26,229 bases of DNA, taken from IMG/VR virus record IMGVR_UViG_3300010300_000092, positions 1 to 26,229 of that record. One strand, given 5' to 3'. The notes beneath the pieces are model-generated. The model was not told where the DNA came from, made no database searches, and saw only the letters and a list, made by a program, of their open reading frames with translations. The position numbers and the translations under genes were made by a program. This stretch comes from a virus. Positions 5,650 through 13,150 of this stretch are shown piece after piece (the stretch's first letter is position 1; each line of letters opens with the position of its first letter).

Positions 5650-7964
5650 TTGCCCTCTCTCTCGTCGGCTTCAGCCTTGGCCATACAGGCGGCGTTAGTG
5701 CAACCCGCTACTGACTCGATTGACCACTCAGAGGAGTCGTACTTGTTGAGTGTGACCAGGAAATCTTCTTGAGTACCTGAGATCTCCTGGATTGTCCTGA
5801 GGTCGTCGTATCTTTCCTTGGAGATCGGCTCGAAGGGAAGACGTGGGAAAGTACCGCCACTAACATCAAAGCGAGCAAGAAGCGCAGCAGAGATGTAGCC
5901 TTCGTCGTTTTCGATTGACTCATGAATCAGTTTAGAGAGAACAGGAACCTCGTCCTCACGCAGCTCGATAGTTGCGGAAGTATTGTGGTCGGTGTAGTAG
6001 TTTTGAACTTGCATATAAAGGCCGTACTGTGCCTCTACAGGTAGCTTTGCCAGATCGAAGGTGTCGCAACCAGGCAGATTGGCCCAGCTCACCTCCGTTG
6101 GAATCTCTACCAATACTTCCTGAACCCTAGGATCAGATATGTCGTCCAGCAGATTGCCATCGTTATCACGAGCGGATTGCGCTGGGATAACAGAATAACC
6201 GTGCTCAATAAGAGCAGGAACAAGCGGGTCGTTAACGCCAAGGGTAATGCGACGAATGAAACGTTGAGCTTTGGGGGGATGCCATCCAGAGGAGGCACCA
6301 GTCAACAAGGACTTAGTACCGGCGGGCTGAACGGTTGTAATACGGTTGGGCAAGCGAATACCTTTCTCGGTACAGTAATCTTCTACACCGCGATGAGCTG
6401 CTGCACGCCAGCGACTGAGGTATTGCTTCTCCATGCCTTCGTACATGTCCTTAGCACGCCGGCCATTACGGCCTTCCATCATCCATTTCAGCCAATCGTA
6501 GCCACCAGCATGGACCAGGAAATCAAAAAGACCAGTGAAAGAGACACCAACGATCGGATCAATCTCGCGTGAGTACTGGTACCTTTCGTGGACGAACTCG
6601 TGCTGAAGTAGCGCTGCGACCTGTAAGCCCGCTGCATAGAAGGCGGCATCCTGTGCTTCATAGTCCGATGGATCAATAGTATTGAGGTGAACTTCGGCAA
6701 GGTTGCAGTGGAAGTCGCGACCAATAATCTCACCACAGGGGTTGAGGCCATAACGGTCCATGCGGTGCTGGAGTTCGCGCTCATCAAGCTTTTCATTATG
6801 CTTGAGCTCATAGGCCATTCCCAGATACCGCTTAGCAGCGTCGCGACCTTTGGTCGTATAGAGGTCCAGGAATGCCTTCTTGGTGGCATGCTCAGGCAGC
6901 AGGTCGGCATTCGCCCGCGCAACGGCTTCAGGAACGTACTGGATAGCTCCTTCACCAGAGTTAAACTGCAGCGCCACAGCGGTCTCTACGGCGTCAAAAG
7001 AAGGCTTGGTATGGTAGCAGCGGGTGTGATTCGCCATCCGCAGAGCCTCTTTCTTTGGGTCTACTCGCCAATTGCCTTCTTCGTCCTGAGAATAGAGTCC
7101 AAGCTTCGCTGTTGCGGCGACTTCGTCGTGCTCGGAGAACTGGCGCATGCCAGCAGAGCGGCGAATGTTCCCAGCAACAATAGCGGTAGCAGCTTCGTCG
7201 ATCAAAAGGCACGCTTCAACAGATGTAAGCTGACGGCCCACGGCATCATTCAAAATGGAAGCCACTTTTCTGAAAGCATCATCAAGCTTCACAGGATTAG
7301 CGGTGCCGCCAAAGCCCTTCAGGCGCTCTCCAGAGGGGCGAATGTTACTCAAGTCCAAATGCACGCGGATGTGCCCTTCATTATGAGGAAGGCCATTGTG
7401 CGCCAGGTTCAGAAGGAACTGGTATGCGTCGCGCCAACCGGCACGGGAATCACCCACACGCACTTCTACGACACCTGAAGGTAGGATGATCTCGTAGCTG
7501 GTGTATTCCTGGCGAAGTTGCTTGGCCTTAGTTCCAATGGCGCTAATGCCGATAATATCGATAACGTTTTTTACAATGGGCAGATTCGCAATGACGTCCT
7601 GCTCTAGAACAGCACCAGTCCCGGATCCCTGCATGGCCAGGTCGACAAGCAGGCCGAAAGCATTCAGGTCGCCGATGTGAGTCGACGTACAATTGTAGTA
7701 ACCACTGAAGTTCTCGGGGCGCTTAGACCAGTCGGTCCCGGCAACCCAGAAAGCTCGACCAGAAGGGAATGCTCTTTGCTTCAGAGCTTGCTCGCGGACA
7801 AGGGCATACTGCTCTCCGGTATACCCACCAATGGAGGCAAGGTCATTGATAGTACGGAGCATGGCCTCCTCAAAATTCTCCCTGGTTCCGTCGGCTTTGC
7901 GGCGCGAATAAGTCCGATAGAAAACGGTCTCAGCTGAAGGAGCTTGTGGGCGAAATTCTTTCAT
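5646..7964 (-). CDS. nrdJ: Class II (adenosylcobalamin-dependent) ribonucleoside-triphosphate reductase
   Basis: 772 residues from the ATG at 7964, similar to the monomeric Lactobacillus leichmannii enzyme (about 740). It reduces NTPs to dNTPs using B12 radical chemistry. Visible residues are Cys92 in YYNCTSTHIG, the active-site NPCGEI with thiyl Cys410 and Glu412, its partner Cys420, a P-A-G-T-K-S loop (QPAGTKSLLTG), and a C-terminal shuttle pair Cys755-x4-Cys760. This start is chosen because extending farther upstream runs through a terminator and a TATTCT promoter; the region just before it has GGAGG. The host must supply cobalamin. It is the first gene of an operon with a small helical protein and dCTP deaminase. 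Confidence 0.96.
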   Translation of the reverse strand: MKEFRPQAPSAETVFYRTYSRRKADGTRENFEEAMLRTINDLASIGGYTGEQYALVREQALKQRAFPSGRAFWVAGTDWSKRPENFSGYYNCTSTHIGDLNAFGLLVDLAMQGSGTGAVLEQDVIANLPIVKNVIDIIGISAIGTKAKQLRQEYTSYEIILPSGVVEVRVGDSRAGWRDAYQFLLNLAHNGLPHNEGHIRVHLDLSNIRPSGERLKGFGGTANPVKLDDAFRKVASILNDAVGRQLTSVEACLLIDEAATAIVAGNIRRSAGMRQFSEHDEVAATAKLGLYSQDEEGNWRVDPKKEALRMANHTRCYHTKPSFDAVETAVALQFNSGEGAIQYVPEAVARANADLLPEHATKKAFLDLYTTKGRDAAKRYLGMAYELKHNEKLDERELQHRMDRYGLNPCGEIIGRDFHCNLAEVHLNTIDPSDYEAQDAAFYAAGLQVAALLQHEFVHERYQYSREIDPIVGVSFTGLFDFLVHAGGYDWLKWMMEGRNGRRAKDMYEGMEKQYLSRWRAAAHRGVEDYCTEKGIRLPNRITTVQPAGTKSLLTGASSGWHPPKAQRFIRRITLGVNDPLVPALIEHGYSVIPAQSARDNDGNLLDDISDPRVQEVLVEIPTEVSWANLPGCDTFDLAKLPVEAQYGLYMQVQNYYTDHNTSATIELREDEVPVLSKLIHESIENDEGYISAALLARFDVSGGTFPRLPFEPISKERYDDLRTIQEISGTQEDFLVTLNKYDSSEWSIESVAGCTNAACMAKAEADEREGK

Positions 7965-7985
7965 AGGGCTTGAGCGCGTGGAGGT

Positions 7986-7991
7986 AGAATA
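7986..7991 (-). promoter_or_regulatory. -10 element TATTCT before nrdJ
   Basis: On the minus strand AGGTATTCT lies 21 bases before the nrdJ ATG at 7964 and 18 bases after the T-run of the preceding terminator. It is a weaker match to the TATACT family. Confidence 0.5.
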
Positions 7992-8009
7992 CCTAACGAT
8001 AGTAGCAAT

Positions 8010-8029
8010 AAAAAAGGGCCTTGAGGCCC
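8010..8029 (-). terminator. Rho-independent terminator upstream of nrdJ
   Basis: On the minus strand GGGCC-TCAA-GGCCC is followed by six T. It ends the cluster of small genes running from the lysis region to 8053. Confidence 0.93.
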
Positions 8030-8052
8030 GATGTAACAAGAATGTAGCGGAT

Positions 8053-8202
8053 TTACCCTGCGAGATTGACTGCGTAAATCAAACAGCCTGGATAGTCTCT
8101 TCTGATCCTTTCGACCGCATTCTCTAACGTTTCTGCCATCACTGCCATGTGACTAGAGGCTTCACCACTCATTCGACGAAAACGGAAGATATATGTATTC
8201 AT
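8053..8202 (-). CDS. Small hypothetical protein, 49 aa
   Basis: A short reading frame from an ATG at 8202 to a TAA, starting MNTYIFRFRRMSGEASSHMA and continuing with a helical stretch (ETLENAVERIRRDYPG). It begins two bases after the stop of the 63-residue gene and ends 24 bases before the terminator, so it fits the operon exactly. Not recognised. A single compact domain with a strand-helix-strand layout is plausible, as is also seen in its 63-residue neighbour. Confidence 0.65.
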   Translation of the reverse strand: MNTYIFRFRRMSGEASSHMAVMAETLENAVERIRRDYPGCLIYAVNLAG

Positions 8203-8204
8203 TA

Positions 8205-8396
8205 CTAAAAACCCGTAGAGATGGTGGCGCCAGAGACGCGAGTAAATGAGTGAAACTCAGGAGTTTGATCAAACTTACGACAAGCCTCGTAAGGGCTGGC
8301 TGCAGCGATCTCAAAGCGTTTCATCCAGTTGCCTGAACCGTATCGAGCGATAATAACATAAACTTGCTGGGGCTGACGGCGAAAAAAGCCGAGCAT
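8205..8396 (-). CDS. Small hypothetical protein, 63 aa
   Basis: Not recognised. It starts MLGFFRRQPQQVYVIIARYG and continues with AAASPYEACRKFDQT, a strand followed by a helix. The ATG overlaps the upstream stop as TGATG. The layout (aromatic strand, then an A-x-S/T-x-x-E-A helix) is shared loosely with the next 49-residue protein, so the two may be distant paralogues. Confidence 0.7.
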   Translation of the reverse strand: MLGFFRRQPQQVYVIIARYGSGNWMKRFEIAAASPYEACRKFDQTPEFHSFTRVSGATISTGF

Positions 8397-8593
8397 CAGT
8401 TCATCTCCAGGTGGGTGTACTGCTCATAGGGAGCAAAGGTTGTATCATCAACCTCTGTGTAGAGCTTAGCATCAATTGGTAGGGTGTCGCAAGGTTTCTT
8501 GCATTTGCAGTCGTCACATTTGCCGCAAGGCTTTTTGTCTGTCATGGTGTTGTAGCGATGGTTTAGGCGAGTGAGGTAAAAGGAAGGAATCAT
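8396..8593 (-). CDS. Small Cys-rich protein, probable metal binder
   Basis: 65 residues from an ATG at 8593 that overlaps the upstream stop as ATGA; an alternative ATG at 8545 gives 49 residues. The notable feature is KKPCGKCDDCKCKKPC, a run of five Cys spaced C-x2-C-x2-C-x-C-x3-C and flanked by Lys. This looks like a metallothionein-like or zinc-binding knot. The rest is acidic (KLYTEVDDTTFAPYEQYTH). No family is recognised; the Cys cluster is what is seen and metal binding is inferred. Confidence 0.7.
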   Translation of the reverse strand: MIPSFYLTRLNHRYNTMTDKKPCGKCDDCKCKKPCDTLPIDAKLYTEVDDTTFAPYEQYTHLEMN

Positions 8594-8751
8594 CGTTTGC
8601 CTTGCCCTAAATAACGCTTCTGAGAGCGCTTTTTGAAGCTCCCGCTTTTGCGGTGGCCGTTGCCGATAGAGGTCTTCTTTTTGAGATCTCCGAGGCGGTG
8701 GCCAGTGCGGGCGTAAGAGGCGCCGTTACGAAAAGCAGCTGCGAATACCAT
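8590..8751 (-). CDS. Small very basic protein, possible nucleic-acid binder
   Basis: 53 residues from the ATG at 8751, ending in a TGA that overlaps the next ATG. The first part is MVFAAAFRNGASYARTGHRL and the rest is packed with Lys and Arg (KSGSFKKRSQKRYLGQGKR). There are no acidic residues apart from one Asp. It resembles small basic DNA- or RNA-binding phage proteins in composition only; no family is recognised. The coupling to its neighbour supports expression. Confidence 0.65.
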   Translation of the reverse strand: MVFAAAFRNGASYARTGHRLGDLKKKTSIGNGHRKSGSFKKRSQKRYLGQGKR

Positions 8752-8785
8752 AGATGTCTTGAGAGGGTGTACTTTTTTCAGTTTA

Positions 8786-9031
8786 TCAGTCGCTGGACTC
8801 TCTGTCCCAGATATTTACAAAAGTAAATGGACCAGGGTGAGGGAAGCCAGATTCCTTTGACATCTTGATGATGGATCGGTACATACGCCAAGCCATCCAC
8901 TTCAATCGATAGTTAAGAAAATGTATCTGAATCTTTAAGCTACAGGCAGTCAAGACCGCAATGGACTCTTCCGGCCAGAGGATAAAAGCAGCCACAACCA
9001 AGGTAGCCAAAAGATAGGTTCCGTTTAGCAT
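8786..9031 (-). CDS. Small membrane protein, possible holin
   Basis: 81 residues. The N-terminal half is hydrophobic (YLLATLVVAAFILWPEESIA and then VLTACSLKIQIHFLNY) and could form one or two membrane segments. The second half is amphipathic and ends with PHPGPFTFVNIWDRESSD. It lies two genes downstream of the lysozyme in the same operon, the usual place for a holin. The family is not recognised, so holin is an inference from size, membrane segments and position. Confidence 0.75.
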   Translation of the reverse strand: MLNGTYLLATLVVAAFILWPEESIAVLTACSLKIQIHFLNYRLKWMAWRMYRSIIKMSKESGFPHPGPFTFVNIWDRESSD

Positions 9032-9036
9032 TTAAG

Positions 9037-9198
9037 TTAGTTCCAGTTAGGATCAGGGAAAACACGAATTAGCGTAGCGCCTAATGGTATGAGTTCAGCA
9101 GCACCAAGAACAGCGCGACGAACGTCTTGGGCTTTAAGTTCAAACTTGCCTTTGCTGCCGTTGGCCTCTCGATAGATTGCCGTATAGTCTTTGATCAT
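9037..9198 (-). CDS. Small hypothetical protein, 53 aa
   Basis: A short frame from an ATG at 9198 with a strong ribosome site (AGGAG, five bases upstream), starting MIKDYTAIYREANGSKGKFE and ending PLGATLIRVFPDPNWN. It fits the gap between lysozyme and the membrane protein. Not recognised. The layout (strand, a K-G-K-F-E turn, a helix DVRRAVLGAAELI, a final strand) suggests a compact alpha/beta fold. Confidence 0.68.
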   Translation of the reverse strand: MIKDYTAIYREANGSKGKFELKAQDVRRAVLGAAELIPLGATLIRVFPDPNWN

Positions 9199-9221
9199 AA
9201 GATCTCCTAGTGACTCACTGA

Positions 9222-9878
9222 TTATGGCAGCTTCGCGTTGTCATCCCAGGCATCCTTAATAGTGCGCAACATTTTGGTCGCTTTGACCCGGCTGATCTTC
9301 GCGAGGTTACCGCCATTGCTATAGTAACTGCGACCGTTTCGGTACTCAACAGACGCCCACTCCCTCGCCAGGTCATCGAGAGCCCCGTTTAAATCATCGT
9401 GAAGACTCTGCAGGTACTTCAGGATGTACGGACGCTTGTAAGCGATCAGAGCTGCCATCAAGCAATCCTGTGTCGCTTTGTCGAACCTGTCGCCCAGGCT
9501 GACCTGAGATGCGTTCACAGCAAAAATAAGCGTAGAAGGTATGAACTGGTAACGTCCGACGGCGTGTATCTCGCCCCTTTGTTTGGCTATAACCTCTGAC
9601 ACGAGATATCTAGCAAGGGGCCGGCCTGTTAACCTCGTCATGCCGCCAGGAGTGTCTCCAGCGTGTCCACGATTGACGGAATCATAGTCGCCCTCGGCGC
9701 TGGCCAGCAAGTCCGCTAGCGGCATAAGCTGTTCAACAAAAGAAGGGCTAGGCTCAGGCTCCTCCTTCTGGGCGACTGGCTTGGAAGGGAAACTTAACGC
9801 TTCGTTCTCAATAAAAAAACCCGCACCGTTCAACAAGAAAGCTAACAAGGTGCAGGGAATAAAATGTGTGATCTTCAA
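9222..9878 (-). CDS. Endolysin, lysozyme-like muramidase with N-terminal membrane/signal segment
   Basis: 218 residues if translation starts at TTG 9878, two bases after the glutaredoxin stop; an ATG at 9980 would overlap glutaredoxin by about 100 bases and is less likely. The N-terminus has a hydrophobic segment (HFIPCTLLAFLLNGAGFFI), so the enzyme may be exported by the host or act as a signal-anchor endolysin. A Pro/Glu linker (KEEPEPSPS) follows. The catalytic domain shows ASAEGDYDSVNRG with the likely catalytic Glu, then HAVGRYQFIPSTL, F-D-x-A-T-Q-D and a C-terminal Arg/Tyr-rich part. The A-V-G-R-Y-Q and Q-D landmarks resemble lambda-type (GH104) and related phage lysozymes. It would cut peptidoglycan at the end of infection. 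Confidence 0.85.
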   Translation of the reverse strand: MKITHFIPCTLLAFLLNGAGFFIENEALSFPSKPVAQKEEPEPSPSFVEQLMPLADLLASAEGDYDSVNRGHAGDTPGGMTRLTGRPLARYLVSEVIAKQRGEIHAVGRYQFIPSTLIFAVNASQVSLGDRFDKATQDCLMAALIAYKRPYILKYLQSLHDDLNGALDDLAREWASVEYRNGRSYYSNGGNLAKISRVKATKMLRTIKDAWDDNAKLP

Positions 9879-9879
9879 A

Positions 9880-10074
9880 CTAAAGAGTGCGTACGTACCT
9901 GGCAAGCTCAGTGAAGCCACCAATTTCCTTGCCATCGATGCGAACATAGGGGCTTGTTGGCCAGTTGTCAACAGGTCCATCTAGGCATTCGTACTCAATC
10001 TTCTTAAACTCGAGGAGTTTCTTGGCCTTTGAACAATAGGGACAGTTGGGAATCGTCCAGATTTTAGCTTTCAT
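9880..10074 (-). CDS. Glutaredoxin
   Basis: 64 residues, shorter than typical glutaredoxins (about 80). It has the active site CPYC in WTIPNCPYCSKAKKLL, the cis-Pro segment TSPYVRIDG and the glutathione-binding IGGFTEL. It can reduce disulfides in enzymes such as ribonucleotide reductase, and the nrdJ C-terminal Cys pair in this window is a natural partner. Its ATG overlaps the end of the decayed HNH/AP2 fragment. Confidence 0.92.
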   Translation of the reverse strand: MKAKIWTIPNCPYCSKAKKLLEFKKIEYECLDGPVDNWPTSPYVRIDGKEIGGFTELARYVRTL

Positions 10075-10276
10075 TGATGAACTCCAGATAGCATTGATGA
10101 GCTTGTTTGGGGTCGTCGAAGACGCCCAGGTGAATCAGTTTACCATCTATTCCAACCTGAGCCCTGTAGTAGTGACTCGATCGAAACACTCCTGGCGGTA
10201 ACTGGCTAGGCTTCTTTCGCTATTTACCCTTGGTAATGTTGTCTCTCGGGCTCAGCAGTTGCAAGTTGCTCAAACT
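10064..10276 (-). pseudogene. Decayed HNH/AP2 homing-endonuclease fragment with in-frame amber stop
   Basis: Directly after the metallophosphoesterase stop, and in the same frame, the minus strand encodes LSNLQLLSPRDNITKGK, an in-frame TAG, then RKKPSQLPPGVFR, YRAQVGIDGKLIHLGVFDDP and a final helix. The first part matches the end of phage HNH homing endonucleases (N-L-x-L-L-S-P-R-x-N-I-x-K-G). The second matches the AP2 DNA-binding domain that follows (G-V, Y-R-A-x-I/V, G-K, H-L-G-x-F-D). The HNH catalytic part is missing and no ATG is present, so this is probably a remnant. A GTG inside could start an AP2-only peptide of about 46 residues. Its stop overlaps the glutaredoxin start. It accounts for the 202-bp gap between flanking genes. 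Confidence 0.78.
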
Positions 10277-11512
10277 TTAGATCACCACCTTAATGATCGT
10301 CTGAGGGTCTCGCATAGCCTCGTGAGCCTTGTCGGCGGAGCGAGCGTTATAACTAGCAAGCTTGTCGACGATGTCATACCCATCCACCCCTTCGACGTTT
10401 TGAAGGTCAGCTTTGAAACCGTCCAACCCTCGGGGGGTGACAATTGCAATGTTTTGACTAGCTTTTGAAACGAACCCGAGGGCTTCTTCGGAATAAGCAT
10501 TGGAACCTACCAGCGAGGAGTTACGAGAAATGTAATCGGAGATCATACAGCTGTGGATGTGGCCGCACAGAATGTGAGTAATGTTCACACCCTTGGCCGC
10601 ATACTTGCCGATCATCGCCTGGACCTTTTTCTGGTCGGTGGCCGAAATCTGATGGCCGTGAATGCCCAGGAACGTCTCGTTGTGGATCTTGAAGACCACG
10701 TCGTTGGCCTGGAAGTCGTGGAATCGCAGGCCCTTGTCCTCGACGGCCTCAAAGATAGCCTGGAGCATGGCGTAGATAGTGTAGTCGTAGCTGTCGGTAG
10801 CTACCACGTCCACCCAGCCCAGGTTCTCCTTGGCTCGGGACTCATTGCCAGCCACGCCAAAGCAATCGACAAAGAAGTCTGCTCTCAGGTCCATCAGGAA
10901 CTGCTTGCATAAATGAGTCGCCAGCAAGGTGGCGCGTGCACGATTGGTACTCATAGCCAACAGTTCGTCCAAACGACGATCGCTGTTCATGAGATCGCCA
11001 CCGAAAAACACGACCACTTTGTCGGCACTGTAGGCCTTGCCTAATAGCTTAACTTTTTGAGCCAACAATTCCAAGCGTTTGGCGGCTACCTTAAAGTCGA
11101 ATCGATTAGTGGGCAGGTTAACTAGTTCGTTGAAGTGATTGTCCGACAGATGAACCACAAGAGTTGCAGAGTCGGCGAGAAGAGGGCCAGTCCGACGATT
11201 GCAACCTTTGAGAGAGTCTCCAATACTCTTGAGCTCTGAGACGAGGGCTTCGTTGTAAGCTGCGACCGCGTTTTCGACACGAGCATGTTCTCGAAATGAT
11301 TTGCGCTCAATACGCTGAATGTCTTGCAGCTTTTGATTGCCTTTTGCAAGGCGAACCGTTTCGGTTAAAAGCTCAAGGTCGGGCTCAATCGCCTTGACCT
11401 CGGCTTTGATATAGTCCCGAAGAGTGTTGGGTTTGGCTAGGTGGGGGTGAGAAGTATACAAGGCGTTGGCGGCCCCGAGATACGATCCGTGCTGCTCGTA
11501 GAGAGCAAGCAC
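10277..11512 (-). CDS. Calcineurin-like metallophosphoesterase with N-terminal helix-turn-helix
   Basis: 411 residues from GTG at 11512, chosen because AGGG lies five bases upstream and it starts 16 bases after the primase stop; a GTG at 11575 would overlap primase. The N-terminus (LYEQHGSYLGAANALYTSHP then LRDYI) resembles a DNA-binding helix-turn-helix. The phosphoesterase motifs follow in order: LSDNHF (D-x-H), FFGGDLMN (G-D), GVAGNES, GIHGHQ and ILCGHIHS (G-H-x-H). The usual G-N-H motif reads G-N-E, which is unusual. Likely a metal-dependent nuclease or phosphatase acting on DNA during replication or repair; the substrate cannot be told from sequence. It shares the operon with primase. 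Confidence 0.85.
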   Translation of the reverse strand: MLALYEQHGSYLGAANALYTSHPHLAKPNTLRDYIKAEVKAIEPDLELLTETVRLAKGNQKLQDIQRIERKSFREHARVENAVAAYNEALVSELKSIGDSLKGCNRRTGPLLADSATLVVHLSDNHFNELVNLPTNRFDFKVAAKRLELLAQKVKLLGKAYSADKVVVFFGGDLMNSDRRLDELLAMSTNRARATLLATHLCKQFLMDLRADFFVDCFGVAGNESRAKENLGWVDVVATDSYDYTIYAMLQAIFEAVEDKGLRFHDFQANDVVFKIHNETFLGIHGHQISATDQKKVQAMIGKYAAKGVNITHILCGHIHSCMISDYISRNSSLVGSNAYSEEALGFVSKASQNIAIVTPRGLDGFKADLQNVEGVDGYDIVDKLASYNARSADKAHEAMRDPQTIIKVVI

Positions 11513-11528
11513 TTCATCCCTGAGATAA

Positions 11529-13127
11529 CTAATTGGAGTGAGATTCGTCAAAAGTCTCAGAAGGCACTTCAGCACCCATTATATCGTAAATATGGCTCAG
11601 AACACCCGGAGTATCATCAATGGTTACATTTGGACGAACCAGGGTCCGAAGCTGCTGCAGAAAGTGCGGTTCAGCAACGGCTACAACGGCCATGACGCTG
11701 TGAGGAGTAAGATCGACCATACAGTAGGACTCAAGCTCGTGCAGGCGCTCTGCAAGCCATCTCAGGGCGGGACTGGTTACTCCTGATAATAGAGGACGCA
11801 GTTCATCGCGCCTTCCAGGGACATGGACGTAAATCCTCATCATTCGCCGCTCTACTGCTGTGCGGATCTGCTGTGGTGAACGTGGCTCCCATTCCCGATC
11901 AATCAGCTCATCGTGGCGATCACCCCAGCTCTCTGCGATCGACTTTGCTTCTTTGTCGCTACTGGACAAGACGCGAGCGGCCCGGTCAATGTAATGGGCA
12001 CGCAAGGCTTTTGATTTAAGACCACCGATCAAGGAACGGAGCTTCTCTTCTACCGCAGTGATCATCGCTGTGTCTTCTTTATCAAGATCGGCAGCCCATG
12101 TGTCGATGGTCCAGTCCAGCCAGTTAGGTGCCTCGGCTATGTAGTGATATAAATCCTGTCCATCGCGAATGATCTCATCAGGATCTTTCCCTTCGGGCAA
12201 GGTTACCACATTAACAGAGATGCTCCCCTTCATTGCCATGGGCCCAGCAACAGAGATGAATTGCTCAGCCGCCTTCACTCCACCGGTATCGCCATCGAAG
12301 CAAAGTATAAAATTCTTGACGCTACGACTTAGGCGCTGTAATACAAGTGGATCGGGGGCGCCGGTTCCCTGAGCCGCAACCACGTTACGAATACCAGTCT
12401 GCCACATGCTGATAACATCAAGGTGGCCCTCAACGAAAATCAACGAGCCGGCCTCACGGGCTGCCTTAAGAGCGCGAGGTTCGTTGAACACCAGAAGCTT
12501 CTTCTGGAAAAGGTCATCCTCGGCGCTGTTCTTGTACTTTGCAGGCTGCTCTTCCTTGCCCCTGGTAGCCCGGCCAGTCCAGCCAACTAACTGATTTCTA
12601 TGGTTGTAAATAGGAATGGTAATCCGTGAAGAGAAGAAGCCTCCAGAGGCGAATCCTAATCCAAACTCGTTGGCCGCCTCCGCTGTCAGGCCACGGTCCT
12701 TGAGGATCTGGCGGATGCGACTTGCCTTGGGGTCCCGCAGATTTGCCTGGTAACGATACTGCTCGGACTCGTTCTTGGACAGCGCATGTGCAAGAGCGGC
12801 CCTGCGTCGCGCAGCAACCTCTGGATCTTCATTGTCTGTCTCGATTACGATGCCGGCGATATCTGCTGCGAACTCGACAGCTTCGCGCCAACTGTAGCCC
12901 TTCGATTCCTGGATGAAGTCAATAGCATCGGCACTCTTGCGGCAGACGTGACAAAAACAAAAACCCTTCTGATCTGAAATAGTCAGAGATGGGTTGGCGT
13001 CTTCGTGCCATAGGCACTTGGTGAGGAATTCGTGGCCGACTCGCTTCAATGGGGCGCCGCAGGCCTCGATGACCGCAGAGAGGGAAGCTGACTTGATGGC
13101 CTGTAGCGTGCGTTGATTGATTGCCAT
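11529..13127 (-). CDS. dnaG: DnaG-type DNA primase
   Basis: 532 residues. It makes RNA primers at the replication fork and normally works with the DnaB-type helicase, also present in this window. The N-terminal CHC2 zinc ribbon is clear: Cys38-x2-His41 and Cys59-x2-Cys62. The TOPRIM catalytic core has FVEGHLDVISMW with Glu233, then AAQGTG, and LCFDGDTGGVKAA with the metal-binding D-G-D at 278-280. The C-terminal region is helical and probably a helicase-binding domain. Start is ATG at 13127, only six bases after a TATACT element, so the message may be leaderless. Confidence 0.93.
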   Translation of the reverse strand: MAINQRTLQAIKSASLSAVIEACGAPLKRVGHEFLTKCLWHEDANPSLTISDQKGFCFCHVCRKSADAIDFIQESKGYSWREAVEFAADIAGIVIETDNEDPEVAARRRAALAHALSKNESEQYRYQANLRDPKASRIRQILKDRGLTAEAANEFGLGFASGGFFSSRITIPIYNHRNQLVGWTGRATRGKEEQPAKYKNSAEDDLFQKKLLVFNEPRALKAAREAGSLIFVEGHLDVISMWQTGIRNVVAAQGTGAPDPLVLQRLSRSVKNFILCFDGDTGGVKAAEQFISVAGPMAMKGSISVNVVTLPEGKDPDEIIRDGQDLYHYIAEAPNWLDWTIDTWAADLDKEDTAMITAVEEKLRSLIGGLKSKALRAHYIDRAARVLSSSDKEAKSIAESWGDRHDELIDREWEPRSPQQIRTAVERRMMRIYVHVPGRRDELRPLLSGVTSPALRWLAERLHELESYCMVDLTPHSVMAVVAVAEPHFLQQLRTLVRPNVTIDDTPGVLSHIYDIMGAEVPSETFDESHSN

Positions 13128-13133
13128 GCCGTC

Positions 13134-13139
13134 AGTATA
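13134..13139 (-). promoter_or_regulatory. -10 element TATACT directly before primase
   Basis: On the minus strand CGATATACTGACGGCATG: only six bases separate the -10 from the primase ATG. Transcription starting at the normal distance would begin at or next to the start codon. No Shine-Dalgarno sequence is present. Confidence 0.55.
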
Positions 13140-13150
13140 TCGTAGACAGA

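Noticed and set aside
6687-7478. Long plus-strand reading frame (263 codons) opposite nrdJ
   Set aside because: It lies wholly within nrdJ on the other strand, has no domain features, and mirrors the codon pattern of the real gene.
7965-8039. Upstream extension of nrdJ to a TTG at 8039
   Set aside because: The extension would run through a terminator hairpin and the TATTCT promoter; the ATG at 7964 has a better context.
11452-11460. GTATAC inside the metallophosphoesterase gene as a promoter
   Set aside because: It lies within coding sequence, with no start codon or operon boundary downstream.
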